Below the pieces are notes generated by a model that was not told where the DNA came from, ran no database searches, and worked only from the letters and a program-made list of their open reading frames with translations. A stretch of 64,000 nt of DNA. Origin: Trichoplusia ni (lineage: Eukaryota > Arthropoda > Insecta > Lepidoptera > Noctuidae). Below, one piece after another: positions 23,436 to 37,538 of the stretch. The DNA is taken from assembly GCF_003590095.1 (NCBI RefSeq), contig NC_039486.1, positions 310,001 to 374,000 of the forward strand. Reading direction: 5' to 3'. A program made the translations under genes and the position numbers. Numbering within the stretch: position 1 is the stretch's first letter; the number at the start of each line of letters is the position of its first letter.

Positions 23436-26400
23436 ATGTTGGTGTAACGACGGAGTGACTTTCTCACAACATAATTAATGATGTTGCATTACACAAAACA
23501 ATATACAAATAATTGAAACATAGCGTTCTCAGTAACAGATAATAGTTCACTTGCAAACCTAATTATGTAATGGACTTAGTTAAATATAATTAGTGAATTG
23601 CAAGAAAAAACTTTAAAGAATGATTTGATACAAGTGACGTAATCTTAAAAGATAAGAATGGTTTCTTTTCGTAACTCATTTAAACTATTATGGTAACTAC
23701 TTAGATACTAACAATTTTTTACATAAATTGACGTATGGTAAAATATGACTTGTATTGCTTTAGAAAGTATTTTAGAGTCATGTAAGTGTTTTTGTCTATA
23801 CGGATTTTTTTTAAATACTGATTTTATGACTGATATGAACGGTCACTGTCATGATGACAAACCCTAGTAGGTTGTAATTAGCTCTATATGTAGATACCAA
23901 GGAATAAACTATACTTAGTTTTTTAAGTAAACGACTTTAAAAATAAATTCAAATTAAAAACATTGCCATTGAATTTAGATAAATCAAAACATAACACTGA
24001 CTTTTAGTAATGACAAAATCTTGAAGATTTTTTTGTAGACCCAAATGACAGCTATTTTACGCTAAATGAAAAAATAATCAACAAAATTCATCCAGTATTC
24101 CAGTCAGAAATCCAGAAATAGAAAACAACGGAATTGAGAACCTTATTTTTGAAGTCAGTTAAAAATCGTAAGGTATCGGCGACATATGTTGCCTTGTGTG
24201 TAAAGCCCTCAATTTGAACCAAAAGTAGTATTTGTTTTTTATAAATGGTTTTAGCTCTCTATCCATTCTTCTTGTGATAATGAAAGCTCTCTCACTTTCA
24301 GTAGATGGCGTTGATGTCTAACTGTGCTGACAACTGCTCTTTTATAACATCATTGTGTTAACACCTAGGGGTCTGTTCCCTTTCTAAGAACGCTTCAGTT
24401 TTTATAACCGTGAATTCATTTGCTTTTGAAGAGTAAATGCTTTTGCGATTTAAATTTTAAGTGTGAAGGTGAAACGATATCATTCATTTATTGAAATAAA
24501 AATGTAGAGTCACGCCGGATATGATTGTTGCTTATCTATGTGTAATGTATTGTACCTAGTTATTTTTATAGTTTGTGTGGTAAGTCTTAGGCGATTCAAT
24601 AACCATTCGTTAGGTACCTGAAATAATAATGTAGAGTTATATATGTGATGGATTTGTTGTTGTGTGAATAAATTATAAAATATGAAAGTAATACCTACAA
24701 TTTAGAGTTGAATTTAAACTCATTGAAAAGTTATTATTGCGGATGCTTTCTAAGGTAATATGTTTCAAATTACTCGGCCAAAAAAAACTGAATGTGATGC
24801 AAAAAACTAATGCCTTAGGTGACCAATATTTGATAATTTTTTGTAAAAAGGTTAAATTATTGCTAAATAGGTTTGCGGGCATTAGAACAAGTTCCCTTGG
24901 GTTCAGGGAAAAATAACTATACAAACATAAAAAAAAACACTTTTCTAATTCATGATATTGCATAATTTTCAAAATAACAGATTTCCTTGCTTTGATAAGT
25001 CGAAACTTATAATAAATTCTTTAAAAAAACGTAATCGGATGACATACATAATGAGAAATGTTATTAAAATTAGTCTTTATAAATACTTGCATCACTAACG
25101 AATACCGCTTGGTTTCTCCTGGGATTCCCGAAACAGATAAAGTATCAATAAGTTAAATTAATTGAATCAACAATTATACCGATCTTCAAGATAACGGCTA
25201 ATCTGATTTTGTTGGGATTATTTCAGTTATTTGTCGGTAAGTAACAAGGATGGCTCTTGAATTAAGTCTTACTTTACTTTATGTTAACGACTCGTTTTCA
25301 GAGGGGTCAGTAGAAATAACTTTACACTAAGTCAAATATTCAACATATTTTTAGGACTGATACATTAGAGTATCCAACATATCTGTATTAGCGATGCTAT
25401 ATGCGTGTGAAATAGGCTGTAATTGTTAATTAAGGAAGTTTTAATATGAGTCATAGTAACACAAATGAACAATGTATCTGTTGCTGCTGGTGAGTATTGA
25501 TAAGAGTTTTCCACACATGACGTCATTTGCGAAGCCGATTAAAATTAACTACACAATGAATTATTACTGTATTGCATTAGAAATTGAAGCAGTTATAGAA
25601 AAAATACTTTTTCTGTGGCCTGCCGGTGACCATGATATCTGCAAAGATATCAAAAATCCGAAAATGTAGTTTTATCTCAATTTATTTATTCTTTTTGTTT
25701 TGGTAAACAACTCTCGCAACAAATAATCACTTATTATCAGAAGAGCATGCACAAATAACAACAGTACGAATAAACTTTGTTACAACAACTGTTGTAAACC
25801 AATCGAAGAAGTATCAAACTAGAGCCCTTCTCCACATCCTAATACAACACACGCCTTTTAGGCTATGATCTACACAGTAAAGACAAATTACATTACAATC
25901 GGCACATGAGTGACGGTATTAGGATATCGATCGTGAGTGCGGCGTGAATACTAAACTGATACACACAAAGAACACACCTGTGTCGGCGGCGGCAGCGCAG
26001 CGAGGCGGCCCGCGATGTGCGAACAGGGAGATGCGGTAGTTTTATTTGGAGTTTCAACGGTTTACGAGTTCTTGCTGACTGCTATCTACCTAGAGAATAA
26101 TATGTTTTATTGTACAAACAATGATTGAATAATAATTTAATAATATATCTAAGAATCTAAAGAAATATGTCTGAAATGTTTTAAAGATTCTTAGGTAGAG
26201 CAGCAGACTCAAAATATCACAGTGTTTTGGTTATAAGCATTTTCACATTTTACTTACAACATTAACGCAGTAGCTTCAAGAAGTATTGAATGTAGCATCG
26301 TTTTGATATTTTTATTATAATAGTGTTATATTTTTAAAAACTTAAATAAATAGATTAATTTTAAAATATATTTTACCTACTAAATGATAATGACTTTATC

Positions 26401-26488
26401 GAAACAATACCGTATCTACGTTTACGACGTCCACGTTAATCGATTCGGCACTTCGTACAATAGTGTCGCGTTCGTGTCGGAGCCACAT

Positions 26489-26537
26489 TGATCACTGATC
26501 AACTAGCTCGGCTCAGACTGATCAGGCTGACTGATCA
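26489..26537. promoter_or_regulatory. Cluster of four TGATCA palindromes
   Basis: TGATCA at 26489, 26496, 26519 and 26532; three are preceded by AC (ACTGATCA). Homotypic clustering of a 6-bp palindrome within 49 bp is typical of enhancer binding sites, but the factor is unknown. It is about 3.5 kb upstream of the slp promoter. Confidence 0.35.
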
Positions 26538-29500
26538 AACTGCGGATCACGGTCGTCACTCCCAATGTCCCGGATTGTAGAGCTAGGATAACTGTTATCA
26601 GATGGTTACACATGTGTGGCATCTGACTGGCTGGATTCATTGATCTTCGAGACGTTTCACTTTTGTTGTACTTTTCAGTGTGACAAAGGAAGTCAAACGT
26701 TATATAAAGAAAGGAATTGTTAGTCGTTTCTTGTACAGCTAACTAGTGAGGTTGAGGTTGATAATGTGCATTAGGTATTTTCACAGTTGCATGTTTTTCA
26801 TTGCGTCGAATTCAAATGCTGTTGGTTATAAAATCTAATGTATCTGAAATATACATAACAAAACAATACACAAGATAAATTATTGAATAAATAAATAATA
26901 TTGAAAAAGATTTACATAATATTATAAAGTAGAATTACCCTTTCTGTTTGGCCGACAAAACGACACAAAAAGTGGTATCGAGTCCTCGTCGTCATGAGAT
27001 CAAACCGGCCGCGATGGCCGCCATGTCAAGTGACGTCACACGCTTCACTGCACACTGGAATTTTACAGAAGGTCAACTCGTAAACATGCTTAAAATCACA
27101 CGCAATTTTATTTAATTCCTGAAATTAAGTATGTTATGTACGTCAAGTAGTCTAACAATTTAGAACTGTATTCAAAAAAACTTCTCAAAGAATGCCATTA
27201 TTCATTATACATTAAATGACTTAGATATCTCTATCCATATGAACAAGTTAATTAAGAACAAGCTCTTATAAAGTCATTTTTTGTCCAGTTCATGTCAGTC
27301 CAATATTTGCAACGGAGTGGATTTTCTATACTTGACTGGCTAGTGGCTCCACATTATCGGCAGATAACGCCAGACTAAGTGGCTCCGGGTGTAATAGTTG
27401 TATTAGTGACGCGTCACTGCGCCGCTTGAGATCCTACAGATTTGGACCTTTGCTTGTTTATTTGTAGAGGGCCAAATTAAATTATAATGTCACTTCAAAT
27501 ACTAGGTACATATGACTTAGAGTTTTTTTTTTTCATTATTTTTGTCCCCGTTAGAAATCTGTTTAGAATTTAAAGTACTTGGGCCAAAAAAATATACCTG
27601 AATATTTTTTCATAAAATTCGATTGGAAAGTGTTTTTTAAGGTGATCCAAGAAAATTTGGAGCTAACCTATTAAATACGTCAATATTGTTGTACACATCC
27701 CAAAGCTGAATAAATACTCTATTTCTCTATGTTAACATGCATGTTATTGACATAATTGTCTCGAGACGACTATCCAACTACGTATGCACGAGAACAAACT
27801 ATTTGAACAGGTCTCATTTAAAAACAAACTTTGTCTACAATAATTGATAATTTTCTTTATGAAATGACTACTGCGCAAGATAAAAATAATCTTCTCATTG
27901 AACTTTTTATCAGCATGATATCTTTGTAAGGGAAGTCCAGTTTTATATATCTTTTATAATCTTTAGACTCAATGTAAGCTATGATCTAGATACAACTTGT
28001 TGTAATCAGACTTCTCTCCAGTGTTTCTGAAGCAGCTGTAAACATGATCAGGTGCATGAGTCAGTGCGTGAGGTCACGTCGCTACGCTGCGGCGGCGCAC
28101 CTCCTCGCGCGCGATGTTTGTGACCCGCACCTTAAGTAAGGTTAACTAATAGATGCCGACACTCAGTTGCGAGCTCGGGATGTAGGGATGTACCTGTTCA
28201 CAACTCACCACTTGGGATAAAATCAGAAATGTTATGTAACAAGTTATTTTATATGTATAGAGTGTCGCTCTTCATTTTTTTTTTGTTATGCTATGTTGAT
28301 AGGTAAATGAATTTAGTTCCCCATGTCAATACGGTTACATGACTAATTTTGTACTTTACTCTGGGTAATATAATATTCACAGGGAAAGAAAAAAGGGTGA
28401 AAAAATACTGTCATAGCCATAGAACTGTCTAAAAATCAAGATGGATTTTACGCTCTCTGTTGAAAGTAACGGAAATTGAATAGATTCAGAGTCTGGATGG
28501 TGTCCCATCCCTAGTGTTATGAAGTATGTGTATGTATGTGCATGAAATTAAATTAGTGGAGAGTTGTGAGGGGTCGCGCGTGGGCGGTGTTGTGCTCATA
28601 CACGTTGAGGACCAGTTCCATACTATGGGTGCGAACTCGACAACAACTCACAATTATCTCGAACGATGAAAACCAATGATATATATTACTTAGCACCTGT
28701 CTTAAAAGACCGCATAGTATTTATTGAATCAAAAGTATTTTTAGACGATGTCAATCTATCTTTTTATACCATATTACATTTAATATCCGCCGATAATAAT
28801 TAAGAATAATGAAAGAAAAAATAAGTCTTTATCAAAAGAAGACTGGAATAATAAATATTGTTCAACGTAAAATTTATAAAAGTATCCATCATTATCACAG
28901 TGAATAACATTCGAGTGACTGTAGTAGTTGCGTGATCATTGAAGTAATTAGATCATGGCATGACAGAGATCAACTTGAGCAAGATGTGTCGAGTATTATT
29001 CACTTCCTTATTCCATCATAATTGGTATAACAGTTTCTGAGGAACTCGGGACGATTGAAAACACAAGATTTTGTTGGAATACCGCCTGATGTTTCAATAT
29101 GGGCGATACGAAAAATATCATGATAATAATTTTAAGTAAAACTACTTATTGCGTTATAATCAAATGTGTAGAACATTACAAATATTATTTAATATTTAAA
29201 GTATTTATGGTATGTCGGTTCAACAGATGTGCGGAACTTGTTGCTTAGCTGTAGCCAAATGTTAATGAAAGCTGATAAAACCAAGAATTAATGTAATCTA
29301 AGTTTATTTTTAAATATGTACTAATATTATCTTAATATTTACGTACGCAATAAAGCCTGATAAAATTCTATAGATACACAGCTAAATCGGTATCTATTGT
29401 GTACTTATAATAAGAATGCACTGATAATGGGCAGCTATATAGCAATTCATATTATTTCGAGAAAAGTATAATGACTAAAGAACGAATGACTTATACTAAA

Positions 29501-30710
29501 TACATAGGTACTAAGGTAAAACTTAAAAAAGAGGTATAACGAAACAAAGCAATGGATCTTCACTTAATTTTCCTAACCTCATAATTTCAAACAAAATTCA
29601 AACATAGTCTTTCAAATTGTCGCTATCCAAAAAAAATCCATGGAAACTACAACAGTCAAAACTTAATCAAGAAATCTCTTAATAAAAACTAGTTCTCTAT
29701 CATAACTTTCCCTCACTGACGGCCCCTTAGCAACCTTTAATGCAAATTAAAAGAGCTATAAAACAGTGGCTTAACTAGGTACCGTGAAAACCGATCGATC
29801 AGGGCGAGCCGACTTGCATGGTGATTCGTGGAAGCCCCGAGGCTGGGCACTAGTCGAGGATACACAACGGGAACGGAAATACAAGGCTATTGATCAATAT
29901 GATAACTATGCAAGGAAATAAACGAGTTTCTTTATGGAAAGAAGTAAGAAAAAAGTTCGAAAATAGTTAAAAAAGAAATTGTTCGGGACTACAAGTTTTT
30001 TTTTTAAAGAAACGAATCCCGCATTTTGTCATAAACCTATTCGTACCTAATGAATTTCACGATCGTTTGGCTAGGTATCCCAGCAGTCTTTATTTCCTTT
30101 GTACCCATAAGTCATTCAAATCAAGCCGTTCAAGCGAGCTTTAGTTTCTTATAGATATTTGGCAAACTAAAATAAACTACATTTAATAATTATAATGATA
30201 GGATTTGCAATAAAACACGCGCCCATAACATGTTAATAGCTACCGATGCCTGTTCCGAGGCGGCCGCGGCTTGCCCGTAATCATATTCCTAACGAGCTGT
30301 TTGAGACTCCCTGGTGTGACCACCAACTACCAGTTTATCACGCCCTACTCTAAAATACATTTTCAACCATATGCTTCACGTTATAAGGCTAAATGTGTTA
30401 AATTTTGGGAGTAGATTTAATATGGTTAACACAGAAACAGGCGCGTCTAGTAGTAATGTGTTTTAATATAAACTAGCGCACTACATTATGTTTGATGTCC
30501 ATTGAAGGATTTATTCTAATATCCTGCATTACTTCCTTGAAACAACATCAATGTATGACGTACATCATAATTTTTATCTGTCTTTGTATGCTAATCCTTT
30601 TTTCAATTATTGTTTAAGAAACATTTAAAATGGTTAAAAACCTATTTCTTTGTTGCACAGTGTTACACTAACGATTATTGGACAAAATAATTTTATGCAT
30701 GAATGTGTCG

Positions 30711-30751
30711 CAGAGCGGCTGCGCACGCGCAGAGCCGACAGCCTGTCGCGA
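30711..30751. promoter_or_regulatory. GC islet with NRF1-like palindrome
   Basis: CTGCGCACGCGCAG at 30719-30732 fits the NRF1/EWG consensus TGCGCAYGCGCA closely. The NotI-type word GCGGCCGC lies 450 bp to the left (30260). No gene is adjacent. Confidence 0.4.
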
Positions 30752-31830
30752 TATATTGCCTCAGGCAACAAAATGATGATTATCAGAAGGTTTACTCTTC
30801 ACAAAGTTGAAACATCAAATTAACAGAACAGAAACTAACAATGTTATAAATAAACCCAGAATTAGTTCACACAATTCGATATTTCCAAAAAGGTCTTGAA
30901 GTAGTCACTTCTGTTTTTGAACCTTCTGCATTTTTTTGATTCTTGGCAACTCTTATTAACTTAATATGAGCATCATAAAGAGGTGTGAAGTTTTGCACAA
31001 AACACAACGCTTGCTAATATTGTTATGGAAAATAGTATCACGTATTTTAAATAAGGCTGATTGTACACGAAGATGATGTAATTTTAATGATTGACCGATA
31101 AATGTTGCGCTAATTTTGATGGGTGGACAGAGCGTTAACCGTCGTCCTTTACACGTTATTGTCTAAAGATGAAAATTATGACTTATTTTCATGTTGCACC
31201 TTGTTTATTCTTTTAAAAATCAACTCGTAATCTCTCTGAACCTGAATACAATTTAAGCAATCGGCAAATATATTTTGCTGATCATACTCACTTCGTGGAG
31301 TAGGTAACCCCTTGTTAGTAATCAATGCAAGTGTAGACGTAACATTTTAGGAAAAGGGTTGCAAAGACGCCTACCTTCCGAACTACTTAGCCCTAATCTT
31401 ATCTTTTAGCCTGTATCTTATCATTTGCGGATAATTCTATCATTACTTTATCGACCATGACGAATCACTTTTTTCCAAGTTAGAAAAATATTTATCCAAA
31501 TAAATAGATTAAGTGGTAGGTGTGTACCGATAGTAGGAGTATTAATAGCTGTGACGTCACCAGATAGCTATATTCAGGTAATCATTACATTACCTCTAAG
31601 TATTGAACGAACAGTCAGGATTACATGAGGTTCAAGTTAGGTAGGTGTGGGGATGACGGGGAAAATAGTCAAGGTTGATTGGAAGTCGAATGACAATCTT
31701 TTGTAATGTGTAGATTACCAAATGAATGACACCGTTTATCAGTTGAATAGGCATTTCCAGAACTTTTTTTCCGTTGCGACGTTGATATTGGAAAATATTG
31801 GACACGTGTGTTCTAAAAAATATTACGGTA

Positions 31831-32025
31831 CCGTGGATGGGTGAGCATCTATGAAATAAAGAGTTCCTTCGTGGTTCGCAAGGCACGTTAAATTGTCAGT
31901 CCCGGCTGTTATTCATATATTACAGATAGTCGCTAAGCTAAGTTGCTAGTAGGTAAGCTAGAAAGTCTTTCAACCAGTCTAAGTAAGGGGTATCGTGTTG
32001 CCCTGGTTCAGTAAGGGTCTGACAC
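31831..32025 (+). mobile_element. 5'-truncated copy of the 5S-like SINE
   Basis: It begins within the C-box region (GTGGATGGGTGAGCATCT) and continues through AAGGCACGTTAAATTGTCAG and GGGGTATCGTGTTGCC, matching the body of the copy at 3785. The 5S-like head and the usual tail are absent, consistent with a truncated, diverged copy. Confidence 0.6.
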
Positions 32026-33684
32026 TACACGTTCCATATGCCGAGGGAGCAGGTGTTCATGAGGATTCCACTGCCTTATCAAAACAAAAAGCGGGATAGT
32101 CCATTGAAGCAGTCGCAGCCTACTCTTAGATAGGTTCATTACACTAGAGACACCAGCCGTAGAACAAATTGGTCAATTTGGGAGAACATGCTAACTTTTA
32201 TGACAATTGTAATTTCGAAACTGCTGTTGTATCAAAACATTTCTTAAAACATGAGAAAAGAAACTCAAAATATCATCCTCACTCATCCAACTGATTATAT
32301 TCTACTTTTTTATCTGGAAAAACTAAAATACCCAGAGGGTAAATACGTGTAATGTTTTAATTCATTATCTAATCGACGTCGAGTGTTTTTTTACAATTAT
32401 ATGTCAAGTCATAATAGGTCCTCTTTCGTCAGCGTTGTGTGTCGCCGACCTAAAACAACTGACAAATGTTCCACATAACTGTGACATTTAATTTTTTATA
32501 CAGAGGAGAGAAATTAAAATTGTCAAAAGGTCTCGTTAAGTTCCGTGAAACTACAGGTTTATAGGCTCCCAATGGATTAACATGCCCATTGCAATTTTAA
32601 ACTTTATCTTATACGATTAGAGTCGGTTTTTGAATGGGAATTTAGTTTAATAACCACATTTTGCCGTAGAAAAGGTGTTTGAATCAAATTAAGTATATTT
32701 CTTGATAACGCGCGCCGCTGCTGTGCTGTTCATAAAATGATATTAAACATTAAGTTTATGCTTTGTTTAAGTTATTGTATTATGGTTGTGGCGGAATATA
32801 TTCTGTTTTATAATCATTGCTTGTAACTGTTTCTGATGGGTAAGAACATTTACCATCGAGAATGGAGCGATCCGATTTAACCATGGATAACTTAATTGTA
32901 TTTAAGATTCCTAATTCTGTTAATTAGTTTAAAGTTGAGGCTTGAGGCTTGAAGGCAAAGTTAAAAATGATATAAGAAGAGTTTTAAATCAAATTCATGA
33001 GTATTTTCATCAAAATTCATGAGTTAATTGTGAGTATTGTATTATACAAAATATTTAGCGAAGCGAACTTACCTACCTTGGTACTCAGTAGTCATCCAAA
33101 ACGAGTGCACAAGACGGACGTACCAACAATAATAATATAATCTGTGATGACCATCACGTGACTTATGTGTCCGGCCGTCCAGTTTCTGACGCCCATCTCA
33201 TGAAACAAACTTAACATTGCATCATACATACAACCAGTGAACCTTATCCCTATAGTGATGAGGTTTATTTTGTCCCAGCAGTCTGGATAGTAGATTTAAA
33301 CGTAAGTTGGTATTGTAATTTCTTTTACAGATGTGTCAAATGATAGTTTATTAGTTTTTTGTTATTTCGAATAGTTTCGGAACATGTCTGATGTTGGAGT
33401 CGTGACGACCAGATTAAATGTGACCGCATACTCGGACTTTGACCGATATGAGTACAATCTACATAAGTATTACATGTTACAGATAAGATTTCTAAATTAT
33501 TTAATGTGTTTTATTGAATAAACAATTACCTTTTTTTTCACTCAGTTACCGACGAAAGAAATATTTAAAAGTAGCTCTTACCCATCCTTTACAAATTAGT
33601 TTTACAAATTATTTTCAATTTCCTAATCCCAAACCTAGACGACATGGGCAGGATCTTGATTTCCATAGGCATTTTTGTTTTTCG

Positions 33685-33739
33685 TTATCCATTACTGTCC
33701 CACTGCAGGACAAAGGCCTCCCTTAGATTCTTCCATCTT
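33685..33739 (-). pseudogene. RTE-clade reverse transcriptase C-terminal remnant
   Basis: On the minus strand one frame reads RWKNLREAFVLQWDSNG followed by a TAA stop. This matches the conserved RTE-clade end (RW, then EAFVQQWD just before the stop). The rest of the element is not visible upstream, so this is a 5'-truncated non-LTR retrotransposon. Short 3' sequence may extend left to about 33640. Confidence 0.6.
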
Positions 33740-33794
33740 CCATAGGCGTAAAAAAAACATAAAAATGAGAATTCCTTGCAAACCTAAGCCCTAG

Positions 33795-33880
33795 CCTGAC
33801 TGCGACATGCACTCGCCAGTCGCCGCCCTCCCAGCCAGCAGCGGGCGGGCGCAGGTGCGCGCTCCCACGGCCGCCCTGAA
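33795..33880. promoter_or_regulatory. GC islet with near-match to the shared 12-mer
   Basis: GGGCGGGCGCAG at 33843-33854 differs by one base from the recurring 12-mer and is followed by GTGCGCGC. It lies next to the RTE remnant but has no resemblance to it. Confidence 0.3.
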
Positions 33881-36800
33881 TCATTCAGGTGTATTCACCA
33901 CAGCCCCACATTAAACATTCGATAATAAGCACCCACTTATTATTATTTATAAATACCCAAATTGCTATGAACTTGCCAAATTAAGCTTTGATTTTATGTT
34001 TGTTAATATCAGAAGAAATGTTTACAAAGTACCTATAGTTCTGATATCGATAGCTTGGACAAATATTACAGTGTACTTTATTGACCACTTCATTCTGAAA
34101 TTATAGCGAAATTCAGCTAGATAGTAAATAGCCAGTCAACAGAAATACAGAGGTCTTTACAAAATTATCGAAAAGCACATATAAATCAAAGATGACGACA
34201 TTTTGACGATTAGATCACATCGCTAATATTCAAACAAAGTTTGTGAAAAATGTGCAGAAATCTCTCATTTTAAATACCGTAACTAGCTTAAGCATTGCTA
34301 GAAACTGAATGAAATCTGCAAGCACATAGAAAGCCGTTGCATTTCACATTTGAGTAAACATAAAGATTAAAATTAAGAGTTTTATCAAAATCTTTCTTAT
34401 TAATTCCAGTTACTTAGATACTTAACAGGGTGACCACGCGAGGCGGGGGGCGCCCGGGACATGGGAACTATCAAAAACTCGCAAGAAAGTCTCGATAAGC
34501 ACTTGACACGGGTGGATACACTAGCAAGTGACTCCCGGGGATTTGCTATAGTGGAATGTGTTAAGTAACTCCTTAAATCACTTGGGTTTACAAGTGTTAC
34601 GGAATTCCTGTGGGAATAAATCTAATTTGGTAACCTTGACTTTTTATTAACATTTTGTATCGATTTCTCTTATTATTCTTATCAGTTACACCTATTTTGA
34701 GATTAGGTTAACTGCCAAATTAACGTTTGAAGATATTTTAGAATTGTGAAATGCAAATAAATAAATAAATTCAATATGAATGTGATCTAGATCGGTGCTT
34801 TTCTGATCACGTTTTCTAGCCATACTGAGGAACAGCAATTCATATTGCATATTTGACTTAGTTTTTTTTTGCAAAATGGATTTCTTCTAAAATAATCGAG
34901 AAAACGACACGTAACTAAATATACATACATCAAAATGTACATAATGTATATCGGACGGAAACAATAATCCTCGTAGATAAAACAATAACAACATACAATC
35001 GAAGTTAAGTAATAAATAATGTATCGGCGAGCCGCGGCCGCGGTACGCTAAATAACAGTTTTGTACACCCACCCATGGAATAACTAAACGTAAACGAGGC
35101 AGCGTTTAATCGCTTGCATATTGTATTGGATCATTTTATTATGGAAACAAGTGGACGAGGGAGCTTCTCCTGTTCACGCGTGGGTCGCGTACATTGCTGG
35201 CTAAAATAATAATTATTATTTATTTAAAAAATAACAGATTGTAAATAAATGCAGGCTGGAATACTTGATAGCTTTTCTGCATTACTTTCTTCTTTGGAAA
35301 AATAATTTGTGGTTTTGTTAGTTTGGACATGGAACGGAGGCAACTTATCTTTGCGATATCTGAGGATTTTTAAGGAGTGTTGATATGTTTATGTATGTAT
35401 ATTGATTTCATGGATTTCTTATTCTCCTTCTCATTTTCAGGTCGACAAGCAATGTATTGTTTAATAATCGTTAGGCTGAGGAAAGTGGTCTTCATTCTCA
35501 TTACTAATCGATGGGTTATTAATACTAGAGAGATATTAAAAAACACTCAAAAACGTAAAAAGTCCAAATTCTTGAACAACCAATGTACGAAAAACATTAA
35601 ATTTCCGTCGTCCTCACCACACCAGACTTTCCCTGAGAACTACGCCACCTGCAAAACGTGGTGGCGGTAAAAAACGCTGTGTTTTACCGCGATCATAGTT
35701 TACTTAATTACCTTACTTAGTTATGTGCGCCTACAGCCCGCAATTAAATACTATTACCGTTTAACTAGCGGGTTCCACTCACTTTTGTCGGTGACTGTAT
35801 TTTAGGTTTTAAACAGTTGTTAAGTTGAGGTGCTTCAGTTTTGTGATTATGTTTTGAATAACATGAAATCAGATTTCAGGAACAAGAAATGTACTTCACA
35901 TAAACTTCATACGAAATATGCATTAATATTTATTTCGTAAGTCAATCTCTCATTAGTCAATAGCAATAAAAAAAATAACTACCACTTAGTAGTGAAAACT
36001 AGCCAAAAAATTAAATTCTTTAATCGTACATCTACACCTTATACACCTATTATCCTCCCAACTCTACATTCCACAACAAACCATCTTTCTAACGGGGAGA
36101 CTTCTTCTAACAGGTCAATAGTATAATCTATAATAGTCTAAGCACACCTAACATTCTACAAAATAGGTAGTAACAGAACAACAAATGGGAATTGAATAGT
36201 ACTGAGTGAGGTGCAATTACGGCGTGGTAGAGAACAGGTGGGCCTCGTGGTCAGCGCGTCGGGGCGGTGCGGTGCAGTCGCCTTCAATATTAAGTGATTC
36301 CACCCCCGTTACGTACGAACTGTGCTTAAATATTCATACTGGATTAAGGTGAAGGCAGTGCAATGCATGTTGACAAAGAAAATAAGGAGAGACACGAAAA
36401 TTCATTGACAAAAGACATGCATGGATACACGGGGGAATTCATCAACGGACCGACCGTATCAAGCTTAGGTTCTTGTGGTCGATTAACTTGGAATGAATTG
36501 TCTAAGATTTTTGCTCCGCCATATTGTAGCAATTTAAAGGGGCTAGTATTCACAAGGCATCAAGCAAATTAAGAAAGAAAATGATCATTACAAATAATGT
36601 AGAGCTGAAAACACGTTTTAGACACATTCGATGGACAGTACTCTATTCAGGCTCTCCAAAACTAAATTATTTTTAAATAAACTGTAGGTATTTAAATGAT
36701 AATATTCATCCCCTTAACATTGACATAGCATGAAGTTTTAACACAATAGCCTCGAACAAGGGAAATATTATGATGTAGACCATGTAACGTTGGATCAAAG

Positions 36801-37275
36801 CGTTTCGAGTAGCTGATGTAATATTCATGGCGTAATGATAGCTAATGCCCGGCATTTTGTTCAGCGGACATTTTACTATACCGTAATATGTGTTTAGGAG
36901 GCATTTTGTCGGAATTATGTATGTCTTAGTTTATGTGCTATTATTTCAGATTTGTTTTTCCAAGGTAATATTTTTCTGTTTGACGAAAATTGTTGTGTAA
37001 TTTTATTTATCTAGAACAAAGTACCTGTAAGAAAGTTTGACAATTAAAATGCGGTAAAACCACGAAAGTCGCAGTGTTGTTCGGTTCACGTGATGATGAT
37101 GTTCGCGTCATAAGCTATTTATTGACACAAATAAAAATAATCCCTTCCGCTACTTTTGCATGATCATCACGCAAAAGGTCATTGGGGTTTTTCCTGAAGC
37201 GGGTACTTCATCCACCATCCATCATTAAATAATTGTCAGTAATAAGACCTTGATGATAACAGTTTTATTTGAAAA

Positions 37276-37538
37276 CTAGCTGTTGCCCGCGACTTCGTCC
37301 CCGTGGGTAGAAGATATAAGTTATGATTTAGGTGTACCTGCCCAGTTTTTTTCACATTTTCCATTGTATCTTAGCTCCTATTACTCGCAGCGTGATGGTT
37401 TATAGCCTAAAGCCTTCCTCGATGAATGGTCTGTTCAACACAAAAAGAATTTTTCAATTTGGACCAGTAGTTCCTGAGATTAGCGCGTTCAAACAAACAA
37501 ACAAACTCTTCAGCTTTATATATTAGTATAGAAGTATA
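37276..37538 (-). mobile_element. Non-autonomous Helitron, near complete
   Basis: On the minus strand it ends GCAACAGCTAG followed by T. It starts TCTATACTTCTATACTAA, with the first nine bases apparently duplicated. It is very similar to the copy at 17998, including the GCGTGATGGTTTATAGCC block. A chance open frame spans it and has no coding meaning. Confidence 0.68.
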
